From Burkholderiaceae bacterium (GTDB lineage: Bacteria > Pseudomonadota > Gammaproteobacteria > Burkholderiales > Burkholderiaceae_B), in contig JAJOJF010000041.1 of NCBI GenBank assembly GCA_021208885.1, forward strand, positions 1 through 64,000: a stretch of DNA of 64,000 nt. The letters run 5' to 3'. The position numbers were made by a program, and so were the translations under genes. Under the pieces are notes generated by a model. It did no database searches, was not told where the DNA came from, and saw only the letters and a program-made list of their open reading frames with translations. Shown here in pieces: positions 39,332 to 48,697 of the stretch. Each line of letters begins with the position of its first letter. Positions within the stretch are counted from its first letter, which is position 1.

Positions 39332-39986
39332 GCGTATAGATGAGGTTAGGCGTTTGGCCATCGATCGTACGCAACCGAAGAACCTCTGCTGAGGTCATGC
39401 TTAGTTCGGCACGAACGTTCTTGCTTGCATCAAGCAGCACAATCCTGGGCGGTCGCATCTGCAGGCCTCGCCAGCAACCCTGCGTTGTTTCAGCTTTACC
39501 GCTTGTTTGCTGTTTTTCCAGATAACTCACGCGAGCACGCCAGCGCCCATTGGGGGCGAGTGTCAGGGTGACTTGCTGAGCAGTGCAGCGCATGTCTTGA
39601 TGAAAGCAAGGCAACGTACCAAAAAAGGTTTCAGGTTGGGGGATCAGTGCGTTGTGTGGCGCCTGATCCTGGCCAATTTCCTTTTGTAGCTCTGCCTGGC
39701 CAGCAGGTGTCAGACCGTCGACCTGTGCCGTCTGGGTTGTTTGTGATTGCCCGTCTTGGCCTGGGCGCAGTTTGATCTGGATTTGTGATGGTGCTGTCAC
39801 GGTTTGGCTCGTCACACCGCCTTCAGCGAATTGAATGGCATCTTGGGTCGAGCTTGCACGCGGCGGATTGTAGTAGCCAGGCTGTTGGGTCTGAGCACAA
39901 CCTGCAAGCAAAAGCGCAGACATAGCAAGCCCAACGATTGTCGGTGCTTTGGATGACCAGTTGGCAACTAAATGAGATACGTGCAT
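39264..39986 (-). CDS. NlpE-like outer-membrane lipoprotein
   Basis: This exported lipoprotein has 240 residues. The signal sequence ends in the lipobox LLAGC (Cys at residue 30), so the mature protein is lipidated. A Gln/Thr-rich linker comes next. The segment FFGTLPCFHQDMRC, then VTLTLAPNGRWRARVSYLEK and GCWR, resembles the NlpE N-terminal beta-barrel domain, including the Cys pair. NlpE senses envelope stress and copper in other bacteria; that role is only suggested here. The start at 39986 is set by the signal peptide. The 3' end overlaps the convergent LuxR-type gene by 68 bases. Confidence 0.65.
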   Translation of the reverse strand: MHVSHLVANWSSKAPTIVGLAMSALLLAGCAQTQQPGYYNPPRASSTQDAIQFAEGGVTSQTVTAPSQIQIKLRPGQDGQSQTTQTAQVDGLTPAGQAELQKEIGQDQAPHNALIPQPETFFGTLPCFHQDMRCTAQQVTLTLAPNGRWRARVSYLEKQQTSGKAETTQGCWRGLQMRPPRIVLLDASKNVRAELSMTSAEVLRLRTIDGQTPNLIYTLNRQPDLDPIAELDGVAAPSCN

Positions 39987-40127
39987 GACAGACGCTAGAA
40001 ATCCGTTAATCGATAGTGTGCATTCTACGCATATTCCGGTTGGTGAGCGACTAATTACTGGAACTAAATGGCACCTATTAGGTGGTACACGTAAGCTTGA
40101 GGACAGGGGCATGCCGAGGCAACGTTT

Positions 40128-40799
40128 GTGATCGTCGATTTGCTGGCACCGATCTTGATGGCAAGCGTATTAGGCTTGCTGGTGTGGTTAACCGCCTCAC
40201 GGTGGGCTTTGCACCTGATGCCATCAGCCATTGCGGTCTACGGCAGCCGTCACGCTTGTCCAAGCATGTGCTGGGCTGCTTGGTGGTTTGTATTGTGGTT
40301 CGGGGCTAGTGTGGTTGGCCTGATGGTGCTGTTTGCTGGCCATTTCTTGATCCTGACCATCTGGATGGCATGGCTGGCGATCCTGGGTCTTTTGGGGCTG
40401 ATTGATGCGCGTACCGGGCTCTTGCCCAATGAGTTAACGCTATCGTTGATGTTAAGCGGTTTGGTTTGGCGTGCAGGGATGATGGGCAGCTGGCTACCAC
40501 CCGAGCAGTATGCTTGGGGCATGTTGCTTGGCTGGGCTTTGCCGTTCGCCCTGAACGTGTTGCATGAGCGCTTGCGCGGCACGCTGGCGATCGGAGAGGG
40601 GGATGCCAAGTTACTGGCTGGTATTGGCGCCTGGTTAGGGGCACACGACCTTGCACTGGTCTGGATCGTCGCTGGTGTGGCGGTGCTTGTCTATACTGTT
40701 TTGGTGAAGGTGTTTGGCGTTATAAGGCGTCCGTACGTTACTTTTGGTCCATTCTTGGCGATGGGAGCGAGTGTGGCGATGTTGCTAAATCATGTTTAA
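40128..40799 (+). CDS. Minimal A24-type prepilin peptidase, no N-terminal methylase domain
   Basis: This membrane aspartic protease would cleave type IV prepilin-like leaders. The 223-residue protein has the catalytic Asp93 in LIDARTGLLPNELT and Asp159 in the GxGD motif (GEGDAKLL), with about six membrane segments. Canonical PilD is about 285 residues with a four-cysteine N-terminal methylase region; here only Cys44 and Cys48 remain and that domain is missing. The start is GTG at 40128. coaE overlaps by eight bases. pilB and pilC, which often precede pilD-coaE-zapD in this order, are absent. Confidence 0.8.
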   Translation: MIVDLLAPILMASVLGLLVWLTASRWALHLMPSAIAVYGSRHACPSMCWAAWWFVLWFGASVVGLMVLFAGHFLILTIWMAWLAILGLLGLIDARTGLLPNELTLSLMLSGLVWRAGMMGSWLPPEQYAWGMLLGWALPFALNVLHERLRGTLAIGEGDAKLLAGIGAWLGAHDLALVWIVAGVAVLVYTVLVKVFGVIRRPYVTFGPFLAMGASVAMLLNHV

Positions 40800-41394
40800 G
40801 TTGGGATTAACTGGCGGAATTGGCTCTGGCAAAACCAAAGTTGCGGACATGCTCGCTGAGCTTGGCGCCACAGTGATTGATACAGACGCCATTTCGCACG
40901 CGCTCACGGCCCGAGGAGGGTTAGCGATTACGCCCATTCGCGCCGCGTTCGGTGGGCGTGCGATTGATGCCACCGGCGCGCTTGACCGCGACTACATGCG
41001 GGCGCTGGTCTTTGATGACCCGAATCTGCGTGCTCGGCTGGAATCGATCCTGCATCCCATGATTGCTCAGGAAGTCGAGCGACAGGCTAAGCAGGCCAAA
41101 GGCTGCTACGTGGTCTTCGTGGTGCCGTTGCTTGTTGAGTCAGGCCGCTGGGCTGACCGTCTGGACAGGGTCTGCGTGGTCGATTGTGAGCGGCAAACCC
41201 AGATTGAGCGAGTTCAGGCACGCAGCGGCTTGAGCCTTGAACGTATCGGACAAATTCTGGATGCACAGGCTAGCCCAGAGCAACGTCTGGCCGCTGCCGA
41301 CGATGTCATTGACAACGGGGCTCGCATATCTTTGGACGAGCTCCGGGCTCAGGTCTTGGGTTTGCACCAACGGTGGTGTAACCTAGCGGGATGA
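40792..41394 (+). CDS. coaE: Dephospho-CoA kinase
   Basis: CoaE phosphorylates dephospho-CoA, the last step of CoA synthesis. The 200-residue protein starts FKLGLTGGIGSGKT with the P-loop at residues 7-14. VIDTDAISHALT and LARLESILHPMI-like LRARLESILHPMIAQ follow, with the lid segment VVFVVPLLVESGRW. The ATG overlaps the prepilin peptidase stop by eight bases. zapD follows after 29 bases. Confidence 0.95.
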   Translation: MFKLGLTGGIGSGKTKVADMLAELGATVIDTDAISHALTARGGLAITPIRAAFGGRAIDATGALDRDYMRALVFDDPNLRARLESILHPMIAQEVERQAKQAKGCYVVFVVPLLVESGRWADRLDRVCVVDCERQTQIERVQARSGLSLERIGQILDAQASPEQRLAAADDVIDNGARISLDELRAQVLGLHQRWCNLAG

Positions 41395-41423
41395 CCATCT
41401 ATCAATTTGGGCTCTAGGCCGTG

Positions 41424-42173
41424 ATGCGCTTTGAATACCCTTTCAACGAGCGGGTGCGTGCCTGGATGCGTCTTGAGTATTTGCTCGATAGGCTTAAGTT
41501 TTTTGCTGGGCCTGGTGACGCTCGCCTGCACCAAGTGGCGCTCAGTGCATTGTTTGATGTGCTTGATGCTACTGAGCGTACCGACGTCAGGGGAGGCGTT
41601 CTTCAAGATCTTGAGCGGCAGAAGGTGACCCTGTCAGCCTTGAAAGATCATCCCGGCGTTGATGAACAAGCACTGGCTGATGTTATCGAAGAAATTGACC
41701 TCACCTATGCCGCCTTGACGGCTCAGGGCCGTACAGGTCAAACCTTGCGTGACAACGACTGGTTAACTAGTTTGCGAGGCCGTTTGGCCGTGGCTGGTGG
41801 AGGCACGCAGGTTGACATGCCTTCGTTTCATGCTTGGCAGTGCCGTGATGAAGCGATCCGGTGCGTTGATCTGCAACGCTGGATCGAACCGTTGCTGCCA
41901 TTGGATCAGGGCATTGGGCTGATTATGCGACTGCTACGTCAAGCCGGCGAGACTCAAACGGAGATCGCACGTAATGGCTCATTTCAGCAGATGCTAGGCG
42001 GAAAGTCGTATCAATTGTTGCGGGTCTGGATTGATCCTGAGCTCAATGTGTTTCCAGAAATGAGCGCCAACAAGTACATGGCATGGGTGCGATTTTCTGA
42101 ACAGTTCGGACAATCCAAGCCCCAACCCGTCCAACGTGATATTGCGTTTCGTTATGCGCTTTGTGCGCTTTAG
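41424..42173 (+). CDS. zapD: Cell division protein ZapD
   Basis: ZapD binds the FtsZ C-terminal tail and bundles FtsZ filaments at the Z-ring. The 249-residue protein begins MRFEYPFNERVRAWMRLE, the family signature, and has MPSFHAWQ and QMLGGKSYQLLRVWID further on. ATG at 41424 is preferred over GTG at 41421 because AGG sits at a better distance. Its position after coaE is the standard proteobacterial coaE-zapD arrangement. Confidence 0.93.
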   Translation: MRFEYPFNERVRAWMRLEYLLDRLKFFAGPGDARLHQVALSALFDVLDATERTDVRGGVLQDLERQKVTLSALKDHPGVDEQALADVIEEIDLTYAALTAQGRTGQTLRDNDWLTSLRGRLAVAGGGTQVDMPSFHAWQCRDEAIRCVDLQRWIEPLLPLDQGIGLIMRLLRQAGETQTEIARNGSFQQMLGGKSYQLLRVWIDPELNVFPEMSANKYMAWVRFSEQFGQSKPQPVQRDIAFRYALCAL

Positions 42174-42196
42174 TTTTATCCATTAGGTAGCACTTG

Positions 42197-43672
42197 ATGT
42201 TCATTCGCACGGGTCGTGGCGCCCGGTTTCTTCCACTAGTTTTATCGATGGCTTTGGTCGCCTGTACGGTGGGGCCAGATTACCAGCGTCCCGAGATCGA
42301 TTTAGGCTCGAGTTTTGAGCAGCTGCAAGACAACCCAGGTTGGATGCCAGCGCAGCCCGGTACGCCAGCGATTGGGCAGCAGTGGTGGCATGTTTTTAAC
42401 GACGATGTGCTCGACGGCTTGATGGCCACGCTGAACGCGCAAAATTTGAGCATTGAGCAAGCCCAGGCGCAGTATGACCAAGCGCTGAGCTCAGTGCGTA
42501 GCGCCAATGCTGCGCTCTATCCGACGCTAGGCTTAAATGCTGATGTCACTCGTGCTGACGCACCAATTGTGCTGCCAGGTACACCAGTCGTGGCAGGCGG
42601 TTCAGGCGCCTACACCGAGTATGACGCCAGTCTTGGGCTAAGCTGGGAGATAGATCTTTGGGGTGGTATTCGTCGTGGCGTTGAGTCGGCTCAAGCCTCT
42701 GCGCAGGCCAGTGCAGCAGATCTTGCGGGCGCCAAGCTAAGTGCACAAGCCGCATTGGCCAGTACGTACTTTCAGGTTCGGGTGCTGGACGTCCAGGCGG
42801 CCTTGCTTGATCGGACGATCAAGTCGTATGAGCGTTCTTTGCGCATGACGCAAAGTTTGCAACGCGCTGGCCTGACTGACAAGGGTGACGTGGCAGTGGC
42901 ACAAACTCAGCTTGACACAGCGCGCGCCCAAAGGCTCGACCTGCAGTGGCGTCGAGCGCAGCTTGAGAACGCCATTGCTGTATTGCTTGGCCAGGCGCCG
43001 TCAAGTTTCGAGCTGTCTGTCAAAGTCGACTTAACGGTCAAGCCACCGCAAATACCGGTTGGGGTACCATCCGCGTTGCTACAGCGTCGCCCAGATATCG
43101 CTGCAGCTGAGCGACGCACGGCGGTGGCGAACGCAAAAATCGGTGTAGCAACTGCGGCCTGGTTTCCGGATCTGACGATCTCGGCCAGCGGTGGTTACAG
43201 GTCGCGCCAGTTTGCTCAGTGGTTCAATGCCCCGGCCCAGTTTTGGGCGTTGGGTCCCGCCTTGGCGATGGCGATATTCGATGGCGGCAGGCGCCAGGCA
43301 CAGATTCAAGAGGCTGAAGCGGGATTCAGGGCTCAGGCTGCTAACTATCGTTTGACCTCGCTTAGAGCCTTGCAGGAAGTTGAAGATGCATTAGTGCAAT
43401 TGCGCGTACTGGCACAAGTGCAGCAGGTGCAGGCCTCGGCAGTGGCAGCGGCTCGCGAGTCGTTGCGGATTCGACAAAACCAGTACGAGAAAGGCTTGGT
43501 TGACTATTTGAGTGTGGCGGTGTTGGAAACCACGTTGTTAAACAACGAGCGCAACGCCATTGGTGTCATGGGTGATCGCTTGGCTGCCAGCGTGAAACTG
43601 GTAGCAGCGCTCGGTGGCGGTTGGTCAGCCAACCAAATTGGCGATGCCGGCAATGCCGTGCGCACCCCTTGA
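42197..43672 (+). CDS. NodT-family outer-membrane efflux lipoprotein
   Basis: This is a TolC-like outer-membrane channel for RND or ABC-type efflux. The 491-residue protein has a signal sequence ending in the lipobox LVACTVGPDYQRPE. Two repeated outer-membrane-efflux domains follow, with SWEIDLWGGIRRGVE in the first and LLQRRPDIAAAERR between them. QEVEDALVQLRVL lies in the second. ATG at 42197 follows TAGGTAG. No membrane-fusion protein or inner-membrane pump gene is adjacent, so it is an orphan channel here. The 3' end overlaps the convergent Nudix-ThiE gene by 48 bases. Confidence 0.9.
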   Translation: MFIRTGRGARFLPLVLSMALVACTVGPDYQRPEIDLGSSFEQLQDNPGWMPAQPGTPAIGQQWWHVFNDDVLDGLMATLNAQNLSIEQAQAQYDQALSSVRSANAALYPTLGLNADVTRADAPIVLPGTPVVAGGSGAYTEYDASLGLSWEIDLWGGIRRGVESAQASAQASAADLAGAKLSAQAALASTYFQVRVLDVQAALLDRTIKSYERSLRMTQSLQRAGLTDKGDVAVAQTQLDTARAQRLDLQWRRAQLENAIAVLLGQAPSSFELSVKVDLTVKPPQIPVGVPSALLQRRPDIAAAERRTAVANAKIGVATAAWFPDLTISASGGYRSRQFAQWFNAPAQFWALGPALAMAIFDGGRRQAQIQEAEAGFRAQAANYRLTSLRALQEVEDALVQLRVLAQVQQVQASAVAAARESLRIRQNQYEKGLVDYLSVAVLETTLLNNERNAIGVMGDRLAASVKLVAALGGGWSANQIGDAGNAVRTP

Positions 43673-44590
43673 TTGGGCCAGCGTTAATGTGGCGGGGCTC
43701 TGCCCGCCAATGGCAAAGGCGGGTAAGCCAGCCGATTGATTGAGCCGCTCGAACTCATCCCAGCCCAAGGTTGGTGCACCAGGGTGTGAAGCAGTTGGCA
43801 AAACGGGCCCCAATACAACAAAATCCGCTCCAAATTCACGCGCGAGCGTCAGCTCTTGCTCGTTGTGAGTTGATATGCCAACTAGCTTGTCAGCTAGGCT
43901 GTCTGGCCGGGTTGCTTGCTTGCCGGCGTCTACAGCACGAAAGTGAACGCCATCGGCTCGATCCCACAAGCCCTCTTCATGGACACTATTGACTAGCAGT
44001 TTTGCGCCATGTGCATGGCAAATGTTTTTGACTTGATCAAACGCGGCTAGCATCTCGCCACCCTGCCAGTCTGGCTCGCGCCATTGCACGAGTTTGACGC
44101 CTTGCTGCATGGCTGTTTGAAGCTTGTTCATGAACGCGGGCAAACCGGCGGCGCTTTGTACCGATGAGATCAAGTAGGTGGTTGGCAACTGTAGCCAACG
44201 CAATGGTGGGTAGGCGGCAGGCAGTAGATCTGGCAGATCAGTGGCTGTGTCAATATCAGCCCATTTAAGTTGCTGCTGCTCCAGGCTTGCAGGCTCACCC
44301 TTCCAGCCAGTCACCCTACAAAAGAACAGCCTGACCGTTGTCGTTGGGTAATGGTGCACATAAGTTACCCATGGTGTGGCAGTGATCAACTCAATGCCGA
44401 GCTCTTCGTGCAATTCGCGCGAGAGCGCTTGCATCACCGTCTCACCAGCTTCGAGCTTGCCACCAGGCAGTTCCCACCAGCCGGCCCAGGGCTTGCCGGC
44501 TGGGCGGTCACCGAGCAACACTTTGCCGGCAGGCGTGATCAAAACGCCAACGGCGACATCGATGATCGAACCTGTTGCCGCCTCAGGCAT
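43625..44590 (-). CDS. Nudix hydrolase fused to a ThiE-like domain
   Basis: The 321-residue fusion has a MutT-type Nudix domain in about residues 1-135. Its full Nudix box runs from Gly44 to Ile66 (GKLEAGETVMQALSREL then HEELGI). A thiamine-phosphate-synthase-like barrel fills about 145-321 (KLVQWREPDW, GVHFRAVDAG, GPVLPTASHPG, AIGGQSPATL). The barrel keeps the fold but several ThiE substrate residues differ, so enzyme activity there is doubtful. The ATG at 44590 overlaps the DUF815 stop by eight bases. Fusions of this type are known in Betaproteobacteria. A true thiE is at 48.0 kb. Confidence 0.85.
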   Translation of the reverse strand: MPEAATGSIIDVAVGVLITPAGKVLLGDRPAGKPWAGWWELPGGKLEAGETVMQALSRELHEELGIELITATPWVTYVHHYPTTTVRLFFCRVTGWKGEPASLEQQQLKWADIDTATDLPDLLPAAYPPLRWLQLPTTYLISSVQSAAGLPAFMNKLQTAMQQGVKLVQWREPDWQGGEMLAAFDQVKNICHAHGAKLLVNSVHEEGLWDRADGVHFRAVDAGKQATRPDSLADKLVGISTHNEQELTLAREFGADFVVLGPVLPTASHPGAPTLGWDEFERLNQSAGLPAFAIGGQSPATLTLAQSRGAHGIAGIANLVG

Positions 44591-45407
44591 GACGCGCTGC
44601 CCAGTCCCTCGCAAAATGCCATGCGACGCGGCCTGAACGCGACCCACGCTCAAGCGTCCATTGCAAGGCCTCGGTGCGTGCCTCTGCGATGGAGGCTTCC
44701 GAGCAGCCAAGCTCTCGCAACCAATGGGCCACGATATCGAGATAGTCATCTTGACGGAACGGGTAAAACGACAGCCACAGGCCAAATCGCTCTGACAGCG
44801 AGATCTTTTCTTCGACGGTTTCACCGGGGTGCACTTCGCCATCCGGTTGATGTTTGGCCTGAAGGTTCTCGTTCATGTATTCAGGCATCAAATGCCGTCG
44901 GTTCGATGTGGCATAGATGAGCACATTGTCACCGGTTGAAGCTGCCGAGCCGTCAAGTACAGACTTTAGCGCCTTGTAGCCGGACTCCCCTTCTTCAAAC
45001 GACAGGTCATCACAGAACACGATGAAGCGCTCAGGACGGTCAGCCACGCAGTCAACAATATCAGCCAGATCGCCAAGATCGGCCTTGTCGACTTCGATCA
45101 ATCGCAACCCATGGTCTCCAAACTGGGCCAGCATCGCCTTGACCAGGGAGCTTTTGCCGGTCCCACGTGATCCGGTCATGAGCACATGGTTGGCTGGTTT
45201 GCCCTGCACGAAGTGCAGTGTGTTGCGCTCAATCACGGCCTTTTGGCGTTCGATATGTTGCAGGTCTTCAAGCGTGATGCGGTGTGGGTGGGCAATGGCG
45301 TCTAGCCAGCCGTGGGCAGTGCCGCGCTTGCGCCAACGAAATGCGCGAGCGCTCCAGTCAACTGGCGGGGGAGCTGGCGGCAGCCAAGCCTGCAATTGTT
45401 TGAGCAC
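44583..45407 (-). CDS. DUF815-family P-loop ATPase, N-terminus uncertain
   Basis: This 274-residue AAA-like ATPase has Walker A GSRGTGKSS (79-87), Walker B FIVFCDDLSFE and TSNRRHLMPE, all DUF815 landmarks. The function is unknown. As given, the frame starts at GTG 45407 with no ribosome site. The frame stays open upstream and encodes plausible family sequence (DIAELITLANGV). A good ATG at 45465 reaches it only if the seven-C run at 45449-45455 loses one base. The N-terminus may therefore be misread by a homopolymer error or may vary. The gene sits between argJ and Nudix-ThiE. Confidence 0.85.
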   Translation of the reverse strand: MLKQLQAWLPPAPPPVDWSARAFRWRKRGTAHGWLDAIAHPHRITLEDLQHIERQKAVIERNTLHFVQGKPANHVLMTGSRGTGKSSLVKAMLAQFGDHGLRLIEVDKADLGDLADIVDCVADRPERFIVFCDDLSFEEGESGYKALKSVLDGSAASTGDNVLIYATSNRRHLMPEYMNENLQAKHQPDGEVHPGETVEEKISLSERFGLWLSFYPFRQDDYLDIVAHWLRELGCSEASIAEARTEALQWTLERGSRSGRVAWHFARDWAARHA

Positions 45408-45472
45408 GCCATTTGCTAGCGTAATCAGTTCGGCGATGTCATGCGAATGGGGGGGTTTGTGACATGGTGTGA

Positions 45473-46699
45473 TCAGGAACGATAATCGGCGTTGATGCTG
45501 ACGTACTCATGAGAAAAGTCGCAGGTGTAGACGGTCTCCGACACTTTGCCGCGCCCAAGAGAGACGCGCACCAGGATTTCTGACTCGCGCATGACCCTTT
45601 GACCATCTTCCTCTCGATAGTCGGGATCGCGCCCGCCAGCGCTCGCCACCAGTACATCCCCCAGCCAAAGTCGGGTCTTCGAAACATCAAGGTCGTTAAT
45701 GCCCGCGTAGCCAATGGCAGCCAGAATGCGACCGAGGTTCGGGTCACTCGCAAAAAACGCCGTTTTAACCAGTGGTGAGTGAGCAATCGAATAAGCAACC
45801 TTCAGGGCCTCATCCCGGCTGCTGGCGTCTTGCACGGCAATGGTCATGAACTTGGTGGCGCCTTCGGCATCACGAACGATCTTGCATGCCAGGTCTTTGG
45901 CTGCGTCGGTCAATGCGGTCTTCAGTTCTGGGTAGCCCGCGTCTGTATTTTTTTCAATGGCAAGCCCGCTATGGCCAGTGGCCATCATGATGAATGAGTC
46001 GTTGGTGGACATGTCACCATCAACCGTGATTCTGTTAAACGACTGATCGGCAATTTCGCGAATCATCGTTTGCAGCAAAGGCTGTGAAATGGCCGCATCT
46101 GTGGCCAGATATCCGAGCATCGTAGCCATGTTGGGCCGAATCATGCCAGCGCCTTTACTGATGCCGGTAATCGTGACTGTTTTGCCCTGAATCTGAACTT
46201 GTGTGGAGTAGATCTTGGGCAACGTGTCGGTGGTCATGATGCTGTGCGCAGCTTCAAACCATTGGTCAATGCCCAAGCCGGCCACTGCTTTGGGGATTCC
46301 GGCCTCAATGCGGTCAATTGGCAAAGGTTCCAGAATGACGCCAGTAGAAAACGGTAGCACTGCCCTTTCGTCCAGGCCCAGGGCTTGAGCGGTGGCACTG
46401 CACATGCGCTTAGCGCGCACGAGGCCCTCTTGGGCGGTACCGGCATTCGCATTGCCGGTATTAATCACGAGCGCCCGAATGGGGGTGCTGCCAGAAAGGT
46501 GTTCCTCACAGACAATGACCGGTGCTGCCCGAAACCGGTTGACCGTGAAGACGCCCGCAACCGTGGTGCCTGCTGTGAGCTTGAACACAGTGAGGTCTGG
46601 CCGGTCCTTTTTACGGATGCCAGCGGCGGTAATGCCGATTTCCACGCCGGGCACCGCATGGATGGTGTTGCGCTGCGGAATGACGAGATTGACAGCCAT
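45473..46699 (-). CDS. argJ: Glutamate N-acetyltransferase (ornithine acetyltransferase)
   Basis: ArgJ moves the acetyl group from N-acetylornithine to glutamate in the cyclic arginine pathway. Some members also use acetyl-CoA. The 408-residue precursor self-cleaves at [14 protein letters not shown], where Thr193 becomes the nucleophile of the beta chain. NTGNANAGT and DGDMSTNDS are further signatures. The ATG lies 14 bases after the hemL stop. The gene appears to belong to the thiD-thiE-hemL-argJ-DUF815-Nudix run. Confidence 0.96.
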   Translation of the reverse strand: MAVNLVIPQRNTIHAVPGVEIGITAAGIRKKDRPDLTVFKLTAGTTVAGVFTVNRFRAAPVIVCEEHLSGSTPIRALVINTGNANAGTAQEGLVRAKRMCSATAQALGLDERAVLPFSTGVILEPLPIDRIEAGIPKAVAGLGIDQWFEAAHSIMTTDTLPKIYSTQVQIQGKTVTITGISKGAGMIRPNMATMLGYLATDAAISQPLLQTMIREIADQSFNRITVDGDMSTNDSFIMMATGHSGLAIEKNTDAGYPELKTALTDAAKDLACKIVRDAEGATKFMTIAVQDASSRDEALKVAYSIAHSPLVKTAFFASDPNLGRILAAIGYAGINDLDVSKTRLWLGDVLVASAGGRDPDYREEDGQRVMRESEILVRVSLGRGKVSETVYTCDFSHEYVSINADYRS

Positions 46700-46713
46700 G
46701 GTGATTTCAACCT

Positions 46714-47994
46714 TTAGGCAAGAGACTTAAATACCGAATCAGCGGCAATGATGGTCGCATCAATGACGCTGTCGTCGTGCATGGCTGAGACGAACCCGGC
46801 CTCATAGGCCGATGGCGCAAAATAAACGCCGTGGTCGAGCATGCCATGGAAAAACTTCTTGAACCGGTCGATGTCGCTAGCTGACACGTCATTTAAACTT
46901 TTCGGTACGTTAGCAGCGAAATAGATACCAAACATGCCGCCTTCGGAATCAGCGCTAAATGCAATCCCGTGGTGTTTGGCGCGTTCAGTCAATCCCTCAG
47001 TCAGTTTGCGGGTCTGAGCACCAAGCTTGTCATAAAACCCGGGCTCGCCAAGTAGCTCCAGGGTTTTAATGCCAGCGGCCACTGCCACCGGATTGCCTGA
47101 CAAAGTGCCGGCCTGATAGACACCACCAAGCGGTGCGATATTGGCCATGATGTCAGCTCGTCCGCCAAAGGCGCCGATCGGCATGCCACCGCCAATCACC
47201 TTGGCTAGCGTGGTCAGGTCAGGCGTCACGCCCGTGATGCCTTGCACCCCTCTGGGTCCGACACGGAATCCTGTCATGACCTCATCAAACACTAACACCG
47301 CACCATGCTTGGTACACAGTTCGCGCAGGGTTTCGAGAAACCCGGGCACAGGTTTGACCAGATTCATGTTGCCGGCCATCGGTTCGACGATCACACAGGC
47401 TATGTCTTTGCCATGGGTGTTAAACGCCTCGCGCACTGCATTACTGTCGTTGTAGTCAAGTACGATCGTGTGCGAGACAAACTCAGCCGGCACGCCAGCT
47501 GATGTTGGGTTGCCAAACGTCAAAAGCCCTGAACCAGCCTTGACCAACAGGCTGTCAGCATGGCCGTGGTAGCAGCCCTCGAATTTGACGATTTTGTTGC
47601 GGCCCGTGGCGCCTCGCGCCAGGCGAATAGCGCTCATGGTGGCTTCAGTGCCCGAGCTAACCAGACGGACTTGTTCCATGCTTGGCAGGCGTTCGATCAG
47701 AAGCTCAGCAATCTCGATTTCGGCTTCAGTGGGCGCACCGTATGACAGGCCGTGCACAGCCGCATCCTGCACCGCTTTGACCACGGCAGGGTGCGCGTGC
47801 CCCAAAATAGCCGGCCCCCACGATCCGATGTAGTCGATGTAGCGCTTGTCTTCGGCATCCCAGAAATACGGACCTTGGGCGCGCGCTACAAAGCGCGGCG
47901 TGCCGCCGACCGAGCGAAATGCCCGAACGGGCGAGTTTACCCCACCCGGGATGCTGCGACAGGCGCGTTCGAACAATTCAGCGTTGGTACTCAT
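46714..47994 (-). CDS. hemL: Glutamate-1-semialdehyde 2,1-aminomutase
   Basis: HemL makes 5-aminolevulinate from glutamate semialdehyde, the C5 haem route. The 426-residue PLP enzyme has [12 protein letters not shown] at the N-terminus, [32 protein letters not shown] (in parts) and the PLP lysine Lys265 in [16 protein letters not shown]. The ATG at 47994 is chosen for GGAGATGG upstream. The gene lies in a minus-strand run with thiE and argJ. With hemE at 2.5 kb it places two haem genes in the window. Confidence 0.96.
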   Translation of the reverse strand: MSTNAELFERACRSIPGGVNSPVRAFRSVGGTPRFVARAQGPYFWDAEDKRYIDYIGSWGPAILGHAHPAVVKAVQDAAVHGLSYGAPTEAEIEIAELLIERLPSMEQVRLVSSGTEATMSAIRLARGATGRNKIVKFEGCYHGHADSLLVKAGSGLLTFGNPTSAGVPAEFVSHTIVLDYNDSNAVREAFNTHGKDIACVIVEPMAGNMNLVKPVPGFLETLRELCTKHGAVLVFDEVMTGFRVGPRGVQGITGVTPDLTTLAKVIGGGMPIGAFGGRADIMANIAPLGGVYQAGTLSGNPVAVAAGIKTLELLGEPGFYDKLGAQTRKLTEGLTERAKHHGIAFSADSEGGMFGIYFAANVPKSLNDVSASDIDRFKKFFHGMLDHGVYFAPSAYEAGFVSAMHDDSVIDATIIAADSVFKSLA

Positions 47995-48037
47995 TAATCC
48001 ATCTCCTGCTGGTGTTAATTCAATAGGCCTTGTCTGC

Positions 48038-48697
48038 TTAATGCGCTTTGGTGTTAGACCAAAGCGCGCTAAAGCGCCTTGCCGTTTGTTCAATATCATC
48101 GGTCATAAACAGACCGCCAACGACCGCGAGACTGTCCGCACCGGCAGCCAGTAGGCTAGGCGCATTGTCGGTCGTGATTCCGCCAATCGCAACCACGGCT
48201 GGTCGGGGCTCTTGCGCTTGGGTGAGTGCCTGTGCCCGAGTCAAGATGTCAGTTGCTGCTTGAGGAGCCTGGGGCTTGGTGCCAGAGCTAAACATGGAGC
48301 CAAACGCGATATAGTCCACGTCGAGTGTAAGCATTTGCTGGGCTCTTGCCAGATCTGAATAGCACGAAACGCCTAGAAGCATGGTTGCCGGTAGTTTGCT
48401 GCGTACCCAGGCTGGATCCGCATCGTCTTTGCCCAAGTGCACGCCGTCTGCGCCGATATCAAGAGCCAACTGCCAGTCGTCGTTAATGATCAGCGGAATT
48501 TGCAAGTTTTTACAGACTGGCAATAGATGGCGCGCAATCGAGCATCGCTTCTCGGGGCTCAGATTTTTAAGCCGCAATTGAATCGCTGTCATGCCGCCAG
48601 CTGCTGCTTGACGGATCGATTGCTCGAGCTGTCCGGCGTCGTGCCAATCGGGTGTCACGCCGTAAAGCCCTGCCGGGAAGCGCAAATCTCGGTTCAT
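48038..48697 (-). CDS. thiE: Thiamine-phosphate synthase
   Basis: ThiE joins HMP-pyrophosphate and thiazole phosphate to give thiamine monophosphate. The 219-residue TIM barrel has IQLRLKNL for the diphosphate, [46 protein letters not shown] and [10 protein letters not shown]. These are the usual catalytic and phosphate-binding loops, apart from Ser-Ser in place of Pro-Thr in the phosphate loop. Its ATG overlaps the upstream thiD-like stop by four bases. hemL follows 43 bases later. Confidence 0.94.
   Translation of the reverse strand: MNRDLRFPAGLYGVTPDWHDAGQLEQSIRQAAAGGMTAIQLRLKNLSPEKRCSIARHLLPVCKNLQIPLIINDDWQLALDIGADGVHLGKDDADPAWVRSKLPATMLLGVSCYSDLARAQQMLTLDVDYIAFGSMFSSGTKPQAPQAATDILTRAQALTQAQEPRPAVVAIGGITTDNAPSLLAAGADSLAVVGGLFMTDDIEQTARRFSALWSNTKAH

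Noticed and set aside
43625-44842. Longer Nudix-ThiE protein starting at 44842
   Set aside because: The extra 84 residues run antisense-like through the DUF815 end in another frame and have no family match; the ATG at 44590 fits the Nudix domain.
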